From NCBI GenBank assembly GCA_039619475.1, contig CM077115.1, forward strand, positions 238,177,692 to 238,241,691: a stretch of 64,000 nt of DNA, read 5' to 3'. The position numbers and the translations under genes were made by a program. Shown piece after piece: positions 44,101 to 56,400 of this stretch; the first letter of the stretch is position 1, and the number at the start of each line of letters is the position of its first letter. This DNA comes from Icerya purchasi (taxonomy: Eukaryota; Arthropoda; Insecta; Hemiptera; Monophlebidae). The notes under the pieces are model-generated. The model made no database searches and had not been told where the DNA came from. It worked only from the letters and a program-made list of their open reading frames with translations.

Positions 44101-44488
44101 CTCGACCATTTTGGCCTCGCAAGGGGCTGTGCCCCTTGACCCCTCTTGCTTTCAGTTCTGTCTCTTTCTCTTCTATTCTTTGTATAAAATGATCAAAATT
44201 TACAACGTAATTCTTACTGGCATCAACACACACAAAAAATAACATAACCACAAAAATCCTATCCTAACATTTAACTTTCATTATATAAAATTAAGACATT
44301 GTTTCGTTACATATTTCGTTACATAAAATTGTGACGTTTTTTAAATAACAATAACAAAAATCCTACGAAATATAACAAACGTTACATAAAACAGGGACAT
44401 TTTTTTGGAACATAAAATTGGGACATTTTTTTTAATGGAGGGAGGGCGGGTAGTCTACGAATTACGTTGTAATTAATATATATATATA
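44101..44488 (-). repeat. Microsatellite-bounded repeat, copy C
   Basis: Reverse-orientation copy of the A/B family, about 390 bp. From right to left it shows the TA run (44477-44488), TTAATTACAACGTAATTC, the GTCCCAATTTTATGT units, the GTAACG/ATATGTAAC segment, the short reading frame, the CAAGGGGC-hairpin-GCCCCTTG (44118-44136) and GGCCAAAATGG (44108-44117). Unlike A and B there is no TA run after the palindrome. The sequence instead continues with GTCGAGTAAGAGGGCTTGC, so this end may be truncated or may extend into a longer element. Confidence 0.82.
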
Positions 44489-44977
44489 CAATGTAATGAT
44501 GTTTGGGTCCTCGCCATTGGGAAACCCCTGGAGTCTTAAATGATAATAAATTTCAGTTGATTACAATTTTTTAAGAAAAATAATTAAATTTTTGGGAAAC
44601 AATTTTTATTACATTTTCCTCAGCGACTTTCCGTAACGCAAAAACGTTACTGGAGTTCTGCAAAACACAAAAATGTAGCGGGATCCTCATATTATTTCTA
44701 GCGTATAAAGTTATACAGGTATGTTTTTTTTTAAAGCTGATCCTTCGTACATCGCCATAAGAATTCTCCCTAAACCCCAAAACGATAGTCTTCCGAGGAA
44801 TCCTTGTAGTAGGGTTCATTTGGTATTTTTCGCGAAATTAAGTAATTGTCTTATAAGCGTGACGAAAAAAGGTTATTGATTTTAAACGTTACGGGTTTTT
44901 TTACAAAAAAAAGGCTGGAGATTTTACGTTACTTTCATGTTACTTGGAGTATAAAAATAAATAGTTATGTTATAAGT
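44489..44977. other. Spacer without recognised gene
   Basis: No recognisable element. The reading frame that follows is open from about 44846, without an ATG until 44978. Confidence 0.4.
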
Positions 44978-45529
44978 ATGTACCGCTTGCTGAAGGCATT
45001 GGAATGGAATATTTTATATCGCATTGCAATGAAAGAGTGTGCGATCAAACTGACAAAAAAGATAGCTGTGAAAAAGGTAACTAGCATTCCTTCTCTTATT
45101 ATTATTTTCTCCCGCGTTCACTATCGCATGTTATGTCTTATTTTATTTAACAACAAAGGCGAACACTTGGCCGGTATATGTAACACTGTTGTTCGATGGG
45201 GTATCTACAAAAGAGATATATATTCGTCAACAGTACGAAGTTGCAGGGAATGCGGTATGTGTCTGGCCCGAAACGGAGCGATGGCTGGGAACGGACTAGA
45301 GTGTTTTCCAAGCGGAAGTAGTAAAAGTTCAGTGAAGATATTAATACTTGCTTGGGAAAATTTTTGTAATGCTATTTTTCGAGGCTACAGCTATTTAAAA
45401 AGAAAGTTAGTCGGGCGCGCTGTTTCGTGCATTGAGGATTCCTTGTGTAAGCATTACGAGGCACCGAATTCGAAACAAATGTGTTGTTTCCACGCAATAT
45501 TATTACCATGGAGGTCTAGAAATTTTTAA
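44978..45529 (+). CDS. Hypothetical protein, unidentified
   Basis: From the first ATG at 44978 to TAA at 45527-45529 the frame encodes 183 residues, and it is open for 44 codons further upstream. It is the longest open frame in the window not explained by a transposon family. Visible features are a basic N-terminal part (KLTKKIAVKKV), a hydrophobic stretch (SLIIIFSRVHYRMLCLILF) and a Cys cluster (CRECGMCLARNGAMAGNGLE then C), which could be part of a metal-binding site. I do not recognise a family. A chance frame in diverged transposon DNA is equally possible. No splice sites or promoter could be tied to it. Confidence 0.25.
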   Translation: MYRLLKALEWNILYRIAMKECAIKLTKKIAVKKVTSIPSLIIIFSRVHYRMLCLILFNNKGEHLAGICNTVVRWGIYKRDIYSSTVRSCRECGMCLARNGAMAGNGLECFPSGSSKSSVKILILAWENFCNAIFRGYSYLKRKLVGRAVSCIEDSLCKHYEAPNSKQMCCFHAILLPWRSRNF

Positions 45530-46599
45530 ATGTAACACACGCGCCGAAAAGGAAGGAACATTTTCACGATTTTTTGAACTTTTCATGAAATTTTGAAAGT
45601 TTCTTTAGGCAATCGAATGCATCGTTACCTTTTTAAAAATGATTCATGGACATACGCAACGTGCTCGGGAAAAAAATAATTTCTATCCAGAATGTTTCGC
45701 ATTCGCAATGGTCCGATTTTGAATTTGCAATATTGGCTGTTGTAATTTTTTTACAATATTCTCCGAACTATTTTTGTCGAAGATTTGTAAAATTCAAAAT
45801 TTCCTTTGAATTTGAATACTTTTGAAGGGTAAATTTTAGTATATCGGTAATGTTTAACCAGTAAAATACTCGTAAATATGCTGCTCGTTTAAAAATGCTA
45901 AATTGAAACTTTTACCTACACCATACGCTTTTTTTTAAAGTTTCTTCAAAATTCACCCAAATATGGTTTTGTTAATTTCAAATAGCGAGCTTTTCACGGT
46001 TATATGCTATTCGGAGGAGTAAATATTTCTTTCAAAATTTCCGGTTTTCGTCTGATATTGAAGTTGGAAATTGAATTATATTTAAGTAGAGAATCAAGAG
46101 TTGGTTTGAAGGTTTGAATTAAGTGCGCCGCAAAGGGGAAAGGAATATGTGATTTTTTTTGCGTTTCTCCAAACTTTTCACGAATTTTTGAAAATTTTGA
46201 TTAACGAATTCACAAATACGGGTTTGTTAAGGAAACGAAAATAATTATTTTTTATTTTTTTTTTTTTGAATTCGGAAATTCGCACAACTTTGATAGTCCG
46301 AATTTTTGGTCATGTTGGCCGCTCTTGTTTTTCAGCAAATTCTCTATTTAGTAGGATATAATTTCCCGTACCTTTTCTTTTTAATTTTATAGCCGGGGAT
46401 CACTTACAACGGGATATATTTTTTTTTCTCATTAGTTAAATTATTCGATTGTCTCTGGAATATTTATTTTTTACGTTCCCGATGAACTTGACTCTATTCC
46501 GAAATACATTATCGGTTATTATTGTTTTATGTATCGTTGAAAAACTTGTGCTTTTTGAATGTGCGGCTCTGATTTCGGCATTTCTATCTTCTTTTATAT
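45530..46599. other. Interval without recognised gene
   Basis: AT-rich with many TTTTT/AAAAA runs. No gene, repeat family or RNA is recognised. Confidence 0.45.
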
Positions 46600-46821
46600 C
46601 TGGTGTATATTTAGTTCCTGAGTGCTCTCACCTATACGCCGAACTCTTGGCCTTAGATCTTCCTACCCCTTTCAATGCTTCCTTTATCCTTTCCTTCCCA
46701 TCTCTAGCCGTTATTCCCCTCCTTCTTTCCTTTATACACTCTATCTCCAATTGCCTCAGAATCTGAGTAGATGATCTAAGTCCATGTAGTTGGGTCAGTG
46801 TTGATACCGAGCAAAAAAAAA
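46600..46821 (+). mobile_element. R1-like non-LTR retrotransposon, 3' end
   Basis: VPECSHLYAELLALDLPTPF continues NASFILSFPSLAVIPLLLSF and ends SISNCLRI with a TGA. This aligns with the C-terminal tails at 37.7 kb (SFLYAQLLVFGLPTPFNAIY) and 19.3 kb. A short 3' UTR and an A tail (46813-46821) follow. The coding sense is open over this stretch, and the 5' limit is uncertain. Confidence 0.68.
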
Positions 46822-47379
46822 GAGTACGGCGATATCTGACGAATGAGGTATCATGAATAACATGAAATTTGCCAAGGAGCAACTGCGAAAGTATTAACAG
46901 CATCGATTATTGGTAGAATAGATCTGAAGAGTGTCTGGAGACCGTAGCTTTAACTTCGTTGTGGAAAGTACCTATACGATTTTCTTAGTGTTTTTCACCG
47001 GGATTGTTAGTGCTTTGAATTAATTATGTACATGTATCGAATGTCTTAGCAGAATGTGTAATATCGATGCAGATCTTCAATGGTAATTCACGAGCAGTAA
47101 ACTTTTAAATGGTTTCTATAGTTTGCCTTGGTCAATTTCAATAAATCTATTAAATACTAAGCTAAAATAAGAAAAATGGGGGAAAAAAACAAACGGGCGG
47201 AAACCAGCATCGTAGATAAGCGAAAGGCAAAATTTGTTTTCGTTAAATTTAAGGGCATCAGAAGGCTTTAACAGGTTTTAAACCGGATTTATAACGAACA
47301 GTTCAATCTTGATAAATTGCCGAATTAAGCTTCCTTAGCGTGCCTAATGAGTCTGAAGATAGTCAAGTTCAGTTGCTCT
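46822..47379. other. Interval without recognised gene
   Basis: AT-rich spacer. Nothing recognised. Confidence 0.4.
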
Positions 47380-47490
47380 TTTTCTTTTCCGTATCAGAGT
47401 GCATTGACCGAACAACAACGTAAAAAGCTAAGCTATAAAACTAAATAGCTAGGCGATCAGAAATTAACGCAACAAAGGACAAGTGGCATC
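47380..47490 (-). mobile_element. R1-like 3' end scrap
   Basis: The reverse complement contains TTTCTGATCGCCTAGCTATT, followed by TTAGTTTTATAGCTTAGC and a GTTGTTGTTCGGTCAA block. This is a diverged version of the sequence around the stop codon and 3' UTR of the 37.7-kb copy (GACCGCTTGGCTATTTAGTT). A T-rich run on the left may be the tail. Confidence 0.5.
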
Positions 47491-50029
47491 TCGGCTCTGG
47501 ATGATCCATCTTTATTACGATCACTTGTTCGCTGTCAATTGAAGGCCGGCTAGACAGCGGATAGTAATCGAATTAAACCCCGTTCATCTATAATCAATGT
47601 ACGAAATAATTATTTACACCGTTTTCAAAACGTAAAACGCAATCAAATTTTGATAATGCGTAATTTAGTTTTCTCTCTTTAATTTTTATTATTTGAATGC
47701 GAGAAACGGATCAAAAAGTAAACAAAGTTACACTTAAAAACAAATAAAATTTCGCGTCAAGACGAAACCGCTTTCAGATAAAATCTTTTCGGCCGTGGGC
47801 TGTTTATAAAAAAAATATATATATATATAAGAACGCTGGGAAGATACATTCTAAGTAGGTCAAATAATAGAGAGCATTTTAAAGATCAAAACATCAAACT
47901 AAAATGGACGACACTCTGCTTCGACCGCGTAAGACGACAAACGTTTTTGTTTTTTCATTTCTTGTTTTTTCATTTCTTGTTTCTTTATTTCTCGTTTCTT
48001 CATTTCTTGTTTTTTCTCTCTTTGAAGGATAACTAAAATAGAGGGCGGAAGTCGAATTAACTTTTTCGAGAATAGTCGTCAAATTTTGTTACTGCTAAGG
48101 GGGATTATCTTCTCGCTGACGAATTATTTTTATATATTATTTAAGAAAAGAGGTTTCTCGACGATCGCTGAGCAATAATAACTTTGTGCCTTCATCATGG
48201 AATAAGCAGAATTTTGATGGGGCAACATTGGAAATCAAAAGGAAGGAGAATTAAATGAAAACCGTGGCGGCGGCACGATTCGTGACAAGGAGTTGAATAG
48301 AGCTGGTTGTTGGGGCCGCTGTGGCAGACGAACATTCGGATCGGAATGACCTGGAGATGAAAAGCAGTCCAAAATGTAAAGACGTGTATGTTGAGATTCG
48401 GAACCAAGGCGAAGAGGCGCATTCTGCAGGAGTCGGGTGAACGTGAAGACACGTTCTAAAGTAGAAAATTTCGATTTTTCGTCAGAAATTAATTTCCTCC
48501 TAGTTTGTATTCCTTCTGTTTGAGCGTGTGGCGGTCGCTTATTGCGAAACGAAATTACGGGGGAAAATTTCGCAGCACACTGAATGTCGGTCCTTCCTTT
48601 TTTCCGGTTTTTATTTTATTTTTTTCTTTTTTTTTTTTGTTCGCCGCGCGATTTGGCTGTAAAAGTTAAAAAAAATTCCCATCGGATATATAGAGAATTG
48701 CGCAGTGACTGCAGAGAAATGGATATAACTTTATTACATTAACTGTTGAGAAAATTTCTAAGAATACAAATGAGCATGGTAAAAATGCCGCGGAATATTA
48801 ATTATTTATTTTTTATTGGTAAAAAACCGGGGCAGGAGCGGGCCCCTTGTTGCATAATTTAGTAAATTGCCTCTATTAGATGTAGTCTCGTGTTCTACCT
48901 CTGGCCGCTCGTCGGAATAATTTATACGAGAATAAAGATAAAGTTTTCGCGGCTGGAGATATCGTTTTAAAATTATACACGCTCTGAATACGTAATTAAG
49001 AGTATGTCGTTTTTTTTTCTTTTTCTATTTTACACTAATACATATTTACTCTTCCGTATAAAATATAAACTATAATAACGCGTGTGCACCGATTATTATT
49101 TGGTAAATATTCTATTTGCAAAAATTTTATATTTTCTTAATTTCTCTAAAATATTTAATTAATTAGGTTGAGAAATAATTACAGATATTCCGTATACCGG
49201 GGACTTTTTAACAAATACGTTCGATGTTGTTTGATAGACACAGTCGATGTAGAAAAAAGGAGTGTGGAGGTGTACCTGAAATGAATGCAACTAAATTGTG
49301 TCACATTTCACTTTGTAGTGCAGAAACCCTGTTACGCTATCAATTTATCGGGATTGTAAATTCTTAAATTTATGCCGCGTAAGGCCCTTTGAAAAATGTT
49401 AAGACAAACAACCGCAGTATTTTCGGCGGGTTCGGCGCTAAAATAAGCTCAGTTTTAATTAACTGGTCGCCGAAGTGTTCCAAAATGTGCGAAATGCGAC
49501 ACAGATTCGTACGATTAACCGTGCGTAGAGTAGTATCGTCGGAAAGTAGAAATATAATAAATTCGAAAAATTTTAAATTCGCGGAATTTCGTAAAAAAGT
49601 ACACATTCCAAGTACTTATACATTGATTTTCATTTTTTTGCGAATCGCAAATTTTCAGAATTTATTTTTAGGTTTACGCTATTTTAATCTTAGAATTGGT
49701 ACAAAAAAAATGGAAAGTATCGAAGGGAAAAAGGAAACCGAAAATGGTCTGAGACTAAAGCTTAAAAATATTTAATTTATTACAGTTATTTGTGATGCAC
49801 ATTCGGTGTTTTTATTTATTTGTTTTTCGGCGGCGCGTCGCCAAAGCATCTCCCCCCCCCACCCCCAAGGGGCAATACGGAAAAGTTGTCAGTTAGGGAT
49901 TTTTTGTCAGAGATTGATAGTGTAAATACGCTGAGAAGAGCTTACAAAGAGAGAGAGAGAAAGAGAGAGAGTAATAGGAAAATACGAAGTGTACACGAAT
50001 TGGTGCAGTAAGAAGCCGGAATGATAACG
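47491..50029. other. Interval without recognised gene; 15-bp minisatellite
   Basis: No gene recognised. A 15-bp tandem repeat lies at about 47950-48015. Open frames at 48195-48452 (minus) and 49389-49775 (plus) have no known domain. Near 49828 the segment GGCGGCGCGTCGCCAAAGC followed by a C run resembles a hAT-type end, but no partner end was found. Confidence 0.4.
47950..48015 (-). repeat. 15-bp minisatellite
   Basis: About four imperfect units of TTTCATTTCTTGTTT. On the minus strand they encode repeats of KTRNE/ETRNE inside an otherwise unremarkable 62-codon frame. Confidence 0.85.
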
Positions 50030-50700
50030 AGCGGAAATACAGAGTAGCACGTTCGGTATGCAGCGATACTGAAAGAATACATGGTTGGAAGAACAAAGGG
50101 TTTCTTCCCTCTATTCATGATCTTTTCCTTCTTCACGATCGATATTTTGTGTGGATTCCTGGTCATTTGGTCGTCGAGGGCAATGAAATATAGTGGATAT
50201 TCATTAATCTCCGTTCTTCCATTTCTCGTGGCAGATTCTTAGGCACCTTTTCTGCTCTTAATATTGTTTTTCTTTCCTTAATTTTCCAGACTATGGCTAT
50301 ATTATTCTTCATTGTCTAATCCAGCCTCATTTTACCTCTCTATTCAGCCACCTCTTTAGCCCACTGTTTCTTAACTTTCTCTCTCCTAAACGCTCCGCAA
50401 TCTCTGCTGTCACCTTAACCAACTCCATTTTGTCCTTTTTTCATCCCCCTTCCATATATATATATATATATATATGTACATTCGTTGTGATTTTGATCAT
50501 ATGTTTTACCTGAATGTGCGGTCTTCTGTGCTGATCATAATATCGTTCTCCTTTTTCCCGGTTAAAACTCGGTATCCCTACTCACCCCCTACGAGTGCTT
50601 TTTACATCCTCTCATTTCCTTCTGCTTCTGTTATTTCTGGCCTTGAATTATTTTTATCCTCTGTCCTCAAATGTTTTTAAGAATATAACGCTGTTTTCTC
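50030..50700 (+). mobile_element. R1-like ORF2 remnant: RNase H to C-terminal domain
   Basis: VWIPGHLVVEGNEI (50149-50190) is the last RNase H block, with His and the following Glu; a stop comes two residues later. After about 280 bp of decayed sequence, IRCDFDHMFYLNVRSSVL (about 50477-50535) and PTSAFYILSFPSASVISG (about 50587-50645) match the zinc-binding domain and tail of the R1-like copies at 19, 37 and 46 kb. The order (RNase H, then C-terminal domain) is that of R1/I-group ORF2. The stretch 50216-50290 is closely similar to 63745-63805. Confidence 0.68.
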
Positions 50701-53700
50701 CTTCTTTTCTCATTTTTTTTTTTTCTTTTTTCTGCGTATGTCAGGTGAAGATGCAAAGAAAATGGATTCGGTCAGATATTTGACAAAGAACAACGAGTAT
50801 CAGCAAGGAGGATAGATGGAAAAGAGAAAAACGGGATAAAAATGTGGTGAACAGAAATTATTATTTTTTTTTTTTTCGTTTTTAAATTGAGAACACGATT
50901 AGATTTTAATAGAAATAGAAAAAATGAAGACGATCTCGAGCATAGAAATTAACTATTGCACGGGGTTAATGTCTGAAGTCGAGACGAGCTCAGAAAAAAA
51001 AAGCAAAAAGTCAAAGAAACTTATAATATATATATATATACAAATGTTTTTTTTTTTTTTTAAATAGTAGATAACACGGGTGGAAAAAGAACAGTTTTAT
51101 TTAATTCAAAAATACGATGCATTCAGCTGCGACGGCGAATTTTAGAAAAATTATTTATCCATCAGCGAGTAAGGCAACAGAAGTGGCGGATTTAACTGAT
51201 GCAACTTAGCGACGAAGGAATTTCCGAAAGCCAATTTAAAATTTTCTGCGCACACACACGCACACATACTCGCGTCCATTGTGCGGCTAGTATTCTACCG
51301 TTTGCCCCGTTTCGCAATGGTTCTGTCTTGCGCTTTCATTCTTTAAAGTCGATTAAATTTCTCCCAAATTTCTCCTTCTCGAAGCTTTAAATTTGATCCT
51401 TTCGTAATCCTGCCTGCCGCCTTCAACTTTATCTTCTTTTTCATTTTTTTTTCGATGTGACTGTTGGCTTTTAAGAGAAAAAAAAAATATCCCCTTATTA
51501 TATCGAAGCAAATTATTCGATTTGCTGGCGGAGATTTTGTTTCCCCCGCAAATAGCCCCCGCAATTTTGCGCAGACAAGTGAAGATGGAGTTGGAAGGTC
51601 CGAAGTTCCCAGTCATGCGATTTCCTTGCACGGTCCTTTTGATGGGATGCTTGTTGTTTTTGTGACAGTTTGAAATTTATTACCTGTTAAAGCATTCTTC
51701 GCAAACATTTCCGTGGTGCCCAAAGAAGTAGGAATAGAGCGGACCTTTTTTCGCAGAAGACGTTGCAGCAGCAGATTGGATAGCTAAAATTCGCACGCAG
51801 TTTATTTACTTAATTTTTACAAAATTCATAAGGACAGTTCGAAGTCCCGGGAATATGAGCAACGGCGTCATATGCCCGAAATAGTTTCAGTCAGCATTCG
51901 CAGATGTTTATTGTGAACGACAAAGGATCTGTGTTGTTGTAGAAGAATCGGCAATACTGTAGCATGAAGAATAAATTGACCAGAATGATTCGCTAAATAC
52001 GCAAAAAATTACTTTGCAGAGAACGCGTTGTTTTAATGTTTTTGAAACACCGCTCTGTTAAACGTTTAGAATGTGGAAAGATCTTATTTTTATTAACTTA
52101 CTTTAATTTGTTCAAATAATAAACGGAAAAATCAATTATAATCACAGTGCGTGTGTATATAATTTATTTTTAGCAATAATATGTATTCAAGACGTACACA
52201 GAGACGTACAAGTTTACCTCACCTTAGAGAGTACTTTTAGGCACCATTAAAACAACAACCTGTTCATCTATAGTTCATTAAAATGCAATATTGCACGTGA
52301 GAATGCACCTAAAACAATATAAGCCTTTGTCGAGGGGCTAAAAATGTTAGTACACATTCGCGCCTACGTACGCACGAAACATTACACTTTCCACGAAAAA
52401 TATATTGTTTCAGTAGAAATATCATCATTTCGGTATCGTTTTATTACCTTTCTTTAGACAGCCTGGGGCAAAAAAGTACTAGTGATTATTAGCGGCGATC
52501 GAACAAAAGTGTTTCTCGTCGTCACTTTAAGTGAGATGATTGGCTGGACAACAATCCGGTGTGTGTTGGGCAGTGAATAATAAAATTTCGCAAATCGAGA
52601 AACACGAGTATAAAAAGGGTGAACAAAAACAATCGATCTAGTTTCCGTAAACAGGAAGTTTGGAATAGCGTACGTAAAATTGTTCAGAAAAAGACTTTCT
52701 CCTGTAGCCGATGATTTTCAGGTGGATACTATACCATTCTTGTTTACACCGTTAATAATTACTAGTGTTTGTTACCTGCCCTGAATTGTATTTTCTTTTA
52801 TCTAAAAAAAGAAAAAAAAAGAAAAATATATATATATATAAATTTTATGTAATTTTATAAAAAATATACAAATAAAATATTTGCAATACGGATCGTTTCT
52901 TTTTTTTTTCTTGGTAATGTAACCTTAAAATCCATCACCGAAACGAGATTGCATCAACATCGTAACTTCATTTTTTCAACATCGCGGGAAAAATGAATCT
53001 TTTAATAACTGTTCTGCTTTTCGAGGGTTCTCTTAAGTTCCATGTACGGTTGTTGTTCTTCTTATCAAACATACATTAAGACCGGTATTTGGATTCCGCG
53101 GAAGTTGTTTTAACAAAAAAAAGAAGAAAGGAACGATCTAGAAAAAGCTCGTTATCGAAACCGAATTTTGATCCCGTAATGAAACTTTCAAAGTTAGTGA
53201 AAACTTCAAAAGCTCGAAAAAATAGCGTGTCTCGCATGTTTGACAGCGTCAGCGTTATAATTGTGTAAAAATTTTGTGTTAGGTACACAAAAGATATAAC
53301 AGATATCGTAACTTCTTTTTAAATTTGATTCCAGTGATTCTGGAAAAAGACCGGAAAAGATGATTATTTTTCGGATGCATATCGTGGTGAAAAGTTTGTT
53401 TTTCGGGAATAGACACCCGTGTGTTAAGGATGCTTGATGAAATTACACAATTTGTGAAATGTTCAAAAAAACGAATAAGTATAATTCAGACGTAAACAAT
53501 TTTAAATCAATCCGTAAATAATACAGGATACGAAAAATGGAAGTAAAAGGCACAAAAATGAATCAATTTATTAACTTTTTTTTTTTTTTTTTACCTTCTT
53601 TATCAAATAAGCAAGTCGAAAATTCTCCTAATGCATAACTTTCCGACTTCGGTGCTGTCGATGACAACACGCGAGATTATTTCTGTTAATTGGACGCGCG

Positions 53701-55390
53701 ATCATACGTACAGCAGCATTACTTTACGTAAGCCCAGATGAAGTAGTAGAGAAAGTTTAAATCTTGGCCAAAATCTGAGCTAGAAGGAAGCGATTGAAGA
53801 TGGCATGTGACTTGAAATGTTTGCGCAAGAAAGGCGGCGCTTCTTTGCCCCGTCCTGTTGGAAGGTGTAAAATTCTGCATCGACTTCATAATAGGAAGAA
53901 CTCTTCATTTTCTAAGATCTCTCGCTAATATGAGGCAGCTGTAACCGTCGATGAAATTCCACGAGTACTCAGCACTGCCCGTAACACGTTTACGGAAAAG
54001 CGGTGTGTCGTGTCGAATTCATGCGGATACTGGAAATGTGGCAATTTCATTCGTTGACATAATAACCAAAAATACTACGCTTCATCGCTCTCTAAAGTCT
54101 AAATCAAATGAACCGAAGATGCTCTCGGTGCATGTCCGGGTACGCACCGAAAGTTTCGACGAACGCGAGCCGTTTTCCTTAGAGACGGGTAAAAGAGCTT
54201 GCGACATCTGTGCACGAAAGCAACGAAACATCCTCGGTTAGAACACGGGGTCAAAAAGCTGTAGTTCCTGCGTCAAAAGTACGAGGCGTCGATCGTTTGG
54301 ATGATACGTCGTGACTGCTTCTTCGCTCGTTTAGTATCAACTTTTTCCCCTTCTTGTTGTCGTGAACGCTGCCAGTTCTTCGAAATTTTTGATTAGACGC
54401 GTTATTACACTTTTTTAAGGCCACTTACGCCGTTGAACTTTGACAACTTCACCGTAAGAGGACAAAACTTGCTTTTAATTTCGGTTTGAAAGTACATCTT
54501 AACACAAAAGAAGCAAAAAAACATACATTTTTCGATCGAATACATTATGACGCAAGCAAAAGCACGAACTGACTCATCTAGCGATGGTTCATCAGTGATG
54601 TCATGAACTGGAGAATCCTGAAAGACCCTGTATGTGCTTGTACGGGAATATTGCGTGAAAAATATGACCGATATTCGCCGATTCCTTCGTGTAAAAAAAC
54701 TATGAAATATTATTATTTTTTTTTTTTTTTATTGTATTGACGTGGCTTTTGTCGTATGGCCAGCTTTGTAAAATTAATCCCTTCCTTTAATATGCGTAAT
54801 ATAATTATAACTTATTTTATTTTCATAGGTGGTAATGTTTTATTTTGTAAATGTATACCGTAGTTTCCTTTGAATTTTCTTTTTGTAAATCGATTTGAAA
54901 ATACACTTTTCTGTTCTTTACTTTATACATCTATACATAAATAGGCGAAAACAGTTCTCAGCACCTCTTATTTATTAAACGATTTTCTTTTCTTTTTCTT
55001 TTTGTTTAGTAGCTCTATTGACGATCTTTAGTGTTATCAGTACACAAAATTTTGGAAACAGTTATATTTTATTTGTCTTATTCAAATAAAAAATTAATAG
55101 AAAAAATGAAAAATAACTTCGCCAATAATAAATTTGTCTCTTATTAAAATGTTTTAATTTTTCTTAATAATCATCATTATTGGCTTTTTTATAGTGTACT
55201 AAATCGTTAGGTGTCATTTAATATGAATAAACGAGGATTTTTAAAAATTGTGATTTACTGTTAATTGTATTTATTTTTTATTCAATTATAATGGTAACTG
55301 TTTTGATAAAAAAGTGTATCTTCTCAGATATACAAACAATGAACGAATTTAAAGAGTAGAATAAAAACTTTCGGAAATACGCAAATATGT
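50701..55390. other. Long interval without recognised gene
   Basis: About 4.7 kb with no recognised transposon protein, RNA or host gene. The part 53600-54650 is richer in CpG and contains a 96-codon plus-strand frame that starts with ATG at 53951 (ends TAG 54239-54241), without known domain. T runs occur at about 50865, 51047, 52899, 53578 and 54718. Confidence 0.4.
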
Positions 55391-55400
55391 TTTCATCAAA

Positions 55401-55560
55401 TCTTTATCTATATATATAAAAATGAATCGTCGATATGTATGTTCGCCCATAACTTGCGAACGACTGAACCGAATTGGTTAATTTTTTTTTTTATTGTATT
55501 CGTTATTGCCAGGAGAAGGTTTGTGTGAAAGAAAATTTTGAGAAAGTTCACTGGAAAAGC
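55401..55560 (+). mobile_element. Helitron 5' end fragment
   Basis: TCTTTATCTATATATATAAA, then ATGAATCG, GCGAACGACTGAACCGAATT and GGAGAAGGTTTG, resembles the 5' end at 56401 and the 5' end of a Helitron family I know from arthropods (TATATAAAAATGAAT with an ACGGCTGAACCGATTT block). No 3' end belonging to it was located. CATCAAATCTT precedes both starts. Confidence 0.6.
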
Positions 55561-56400
55561 TTTAAAGTTTCATAATATGAAAAGTGAGTGAGAGAGTATG
55601 TATATGTATATGTGTAAGAAAGAAGGATATATTCTCGGTCGCATCAGTGTCATCGTAAAAAATAAAGAAGATGAGTCTGACTATCGATGAACAATTAACA
55701 AAGTGAACAAAAAAAGACTGTCCTCTAAAAGACCAGATCGTTTTTTCTTCATTGTCCCTTGCCGACATCATCGTTTGCACAAAGCGGTTAACGATTGTCA
55801 CCGATACAAAAGAACGAATATTATACCGCAACCTTCAAGGGTCATAAATAACCATTTCGGAAGTATCTTTTCCGTCCGGTCACATTGTGAGGCTAATCGT
55901 CGTAGATGTACCGCTACAATGCTGATCTACGAAATTTGCGGAAGCGACTTCTGTAGGGAATACGCATCGAAGAAACCTGTTTTTTAACGGGACAAGCTAG
56001 AAATTTGAGGGTGGTTAGCTATAGAAAATTCAAATTCCTCGATCATTTGAATTTGTGTCTTCGTTCTGTAAGCAAATTTATTTCTGCTTCGCGAATTACT
56101 TTTTGGTTTACTACAATAATTATTATTAACGATTTATTAAAAACATATCGGTAACTTAATGAAGCATACATTGAATAGATTTTTCTTTCAACATATAAGT
56201 AATGAAATATATTATACTCTTTTGATTACGATAGAATTTCACACATTTTATTAATTTCTCCATGTGCATGATTCGTCTGGATTTATTTGGATATATTTAT
56301 TTGATGCAAGCAGTATCGTTGGTGGAAGCAGATTATTTCGCGTAATCAGATCTATAATCCCATATCGATCACCCAAGCTGCACCTTTTATATACATCAAA
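55561..56400. other. Interval between the two Helitron 5' ends
   Basis: No gene is recognised. The opposed open frames at 55562-55831 and 55703-55987 lack known domains. It could be the body of the first Helitron copy. Confidence 0.35.

Noticed and set aside
53951..54241. 96-codon frame as a host gene
   Set aside because: It starts with ATG but has no domain, splice context or conservation evidence; it is mentioned only in the interval entry.
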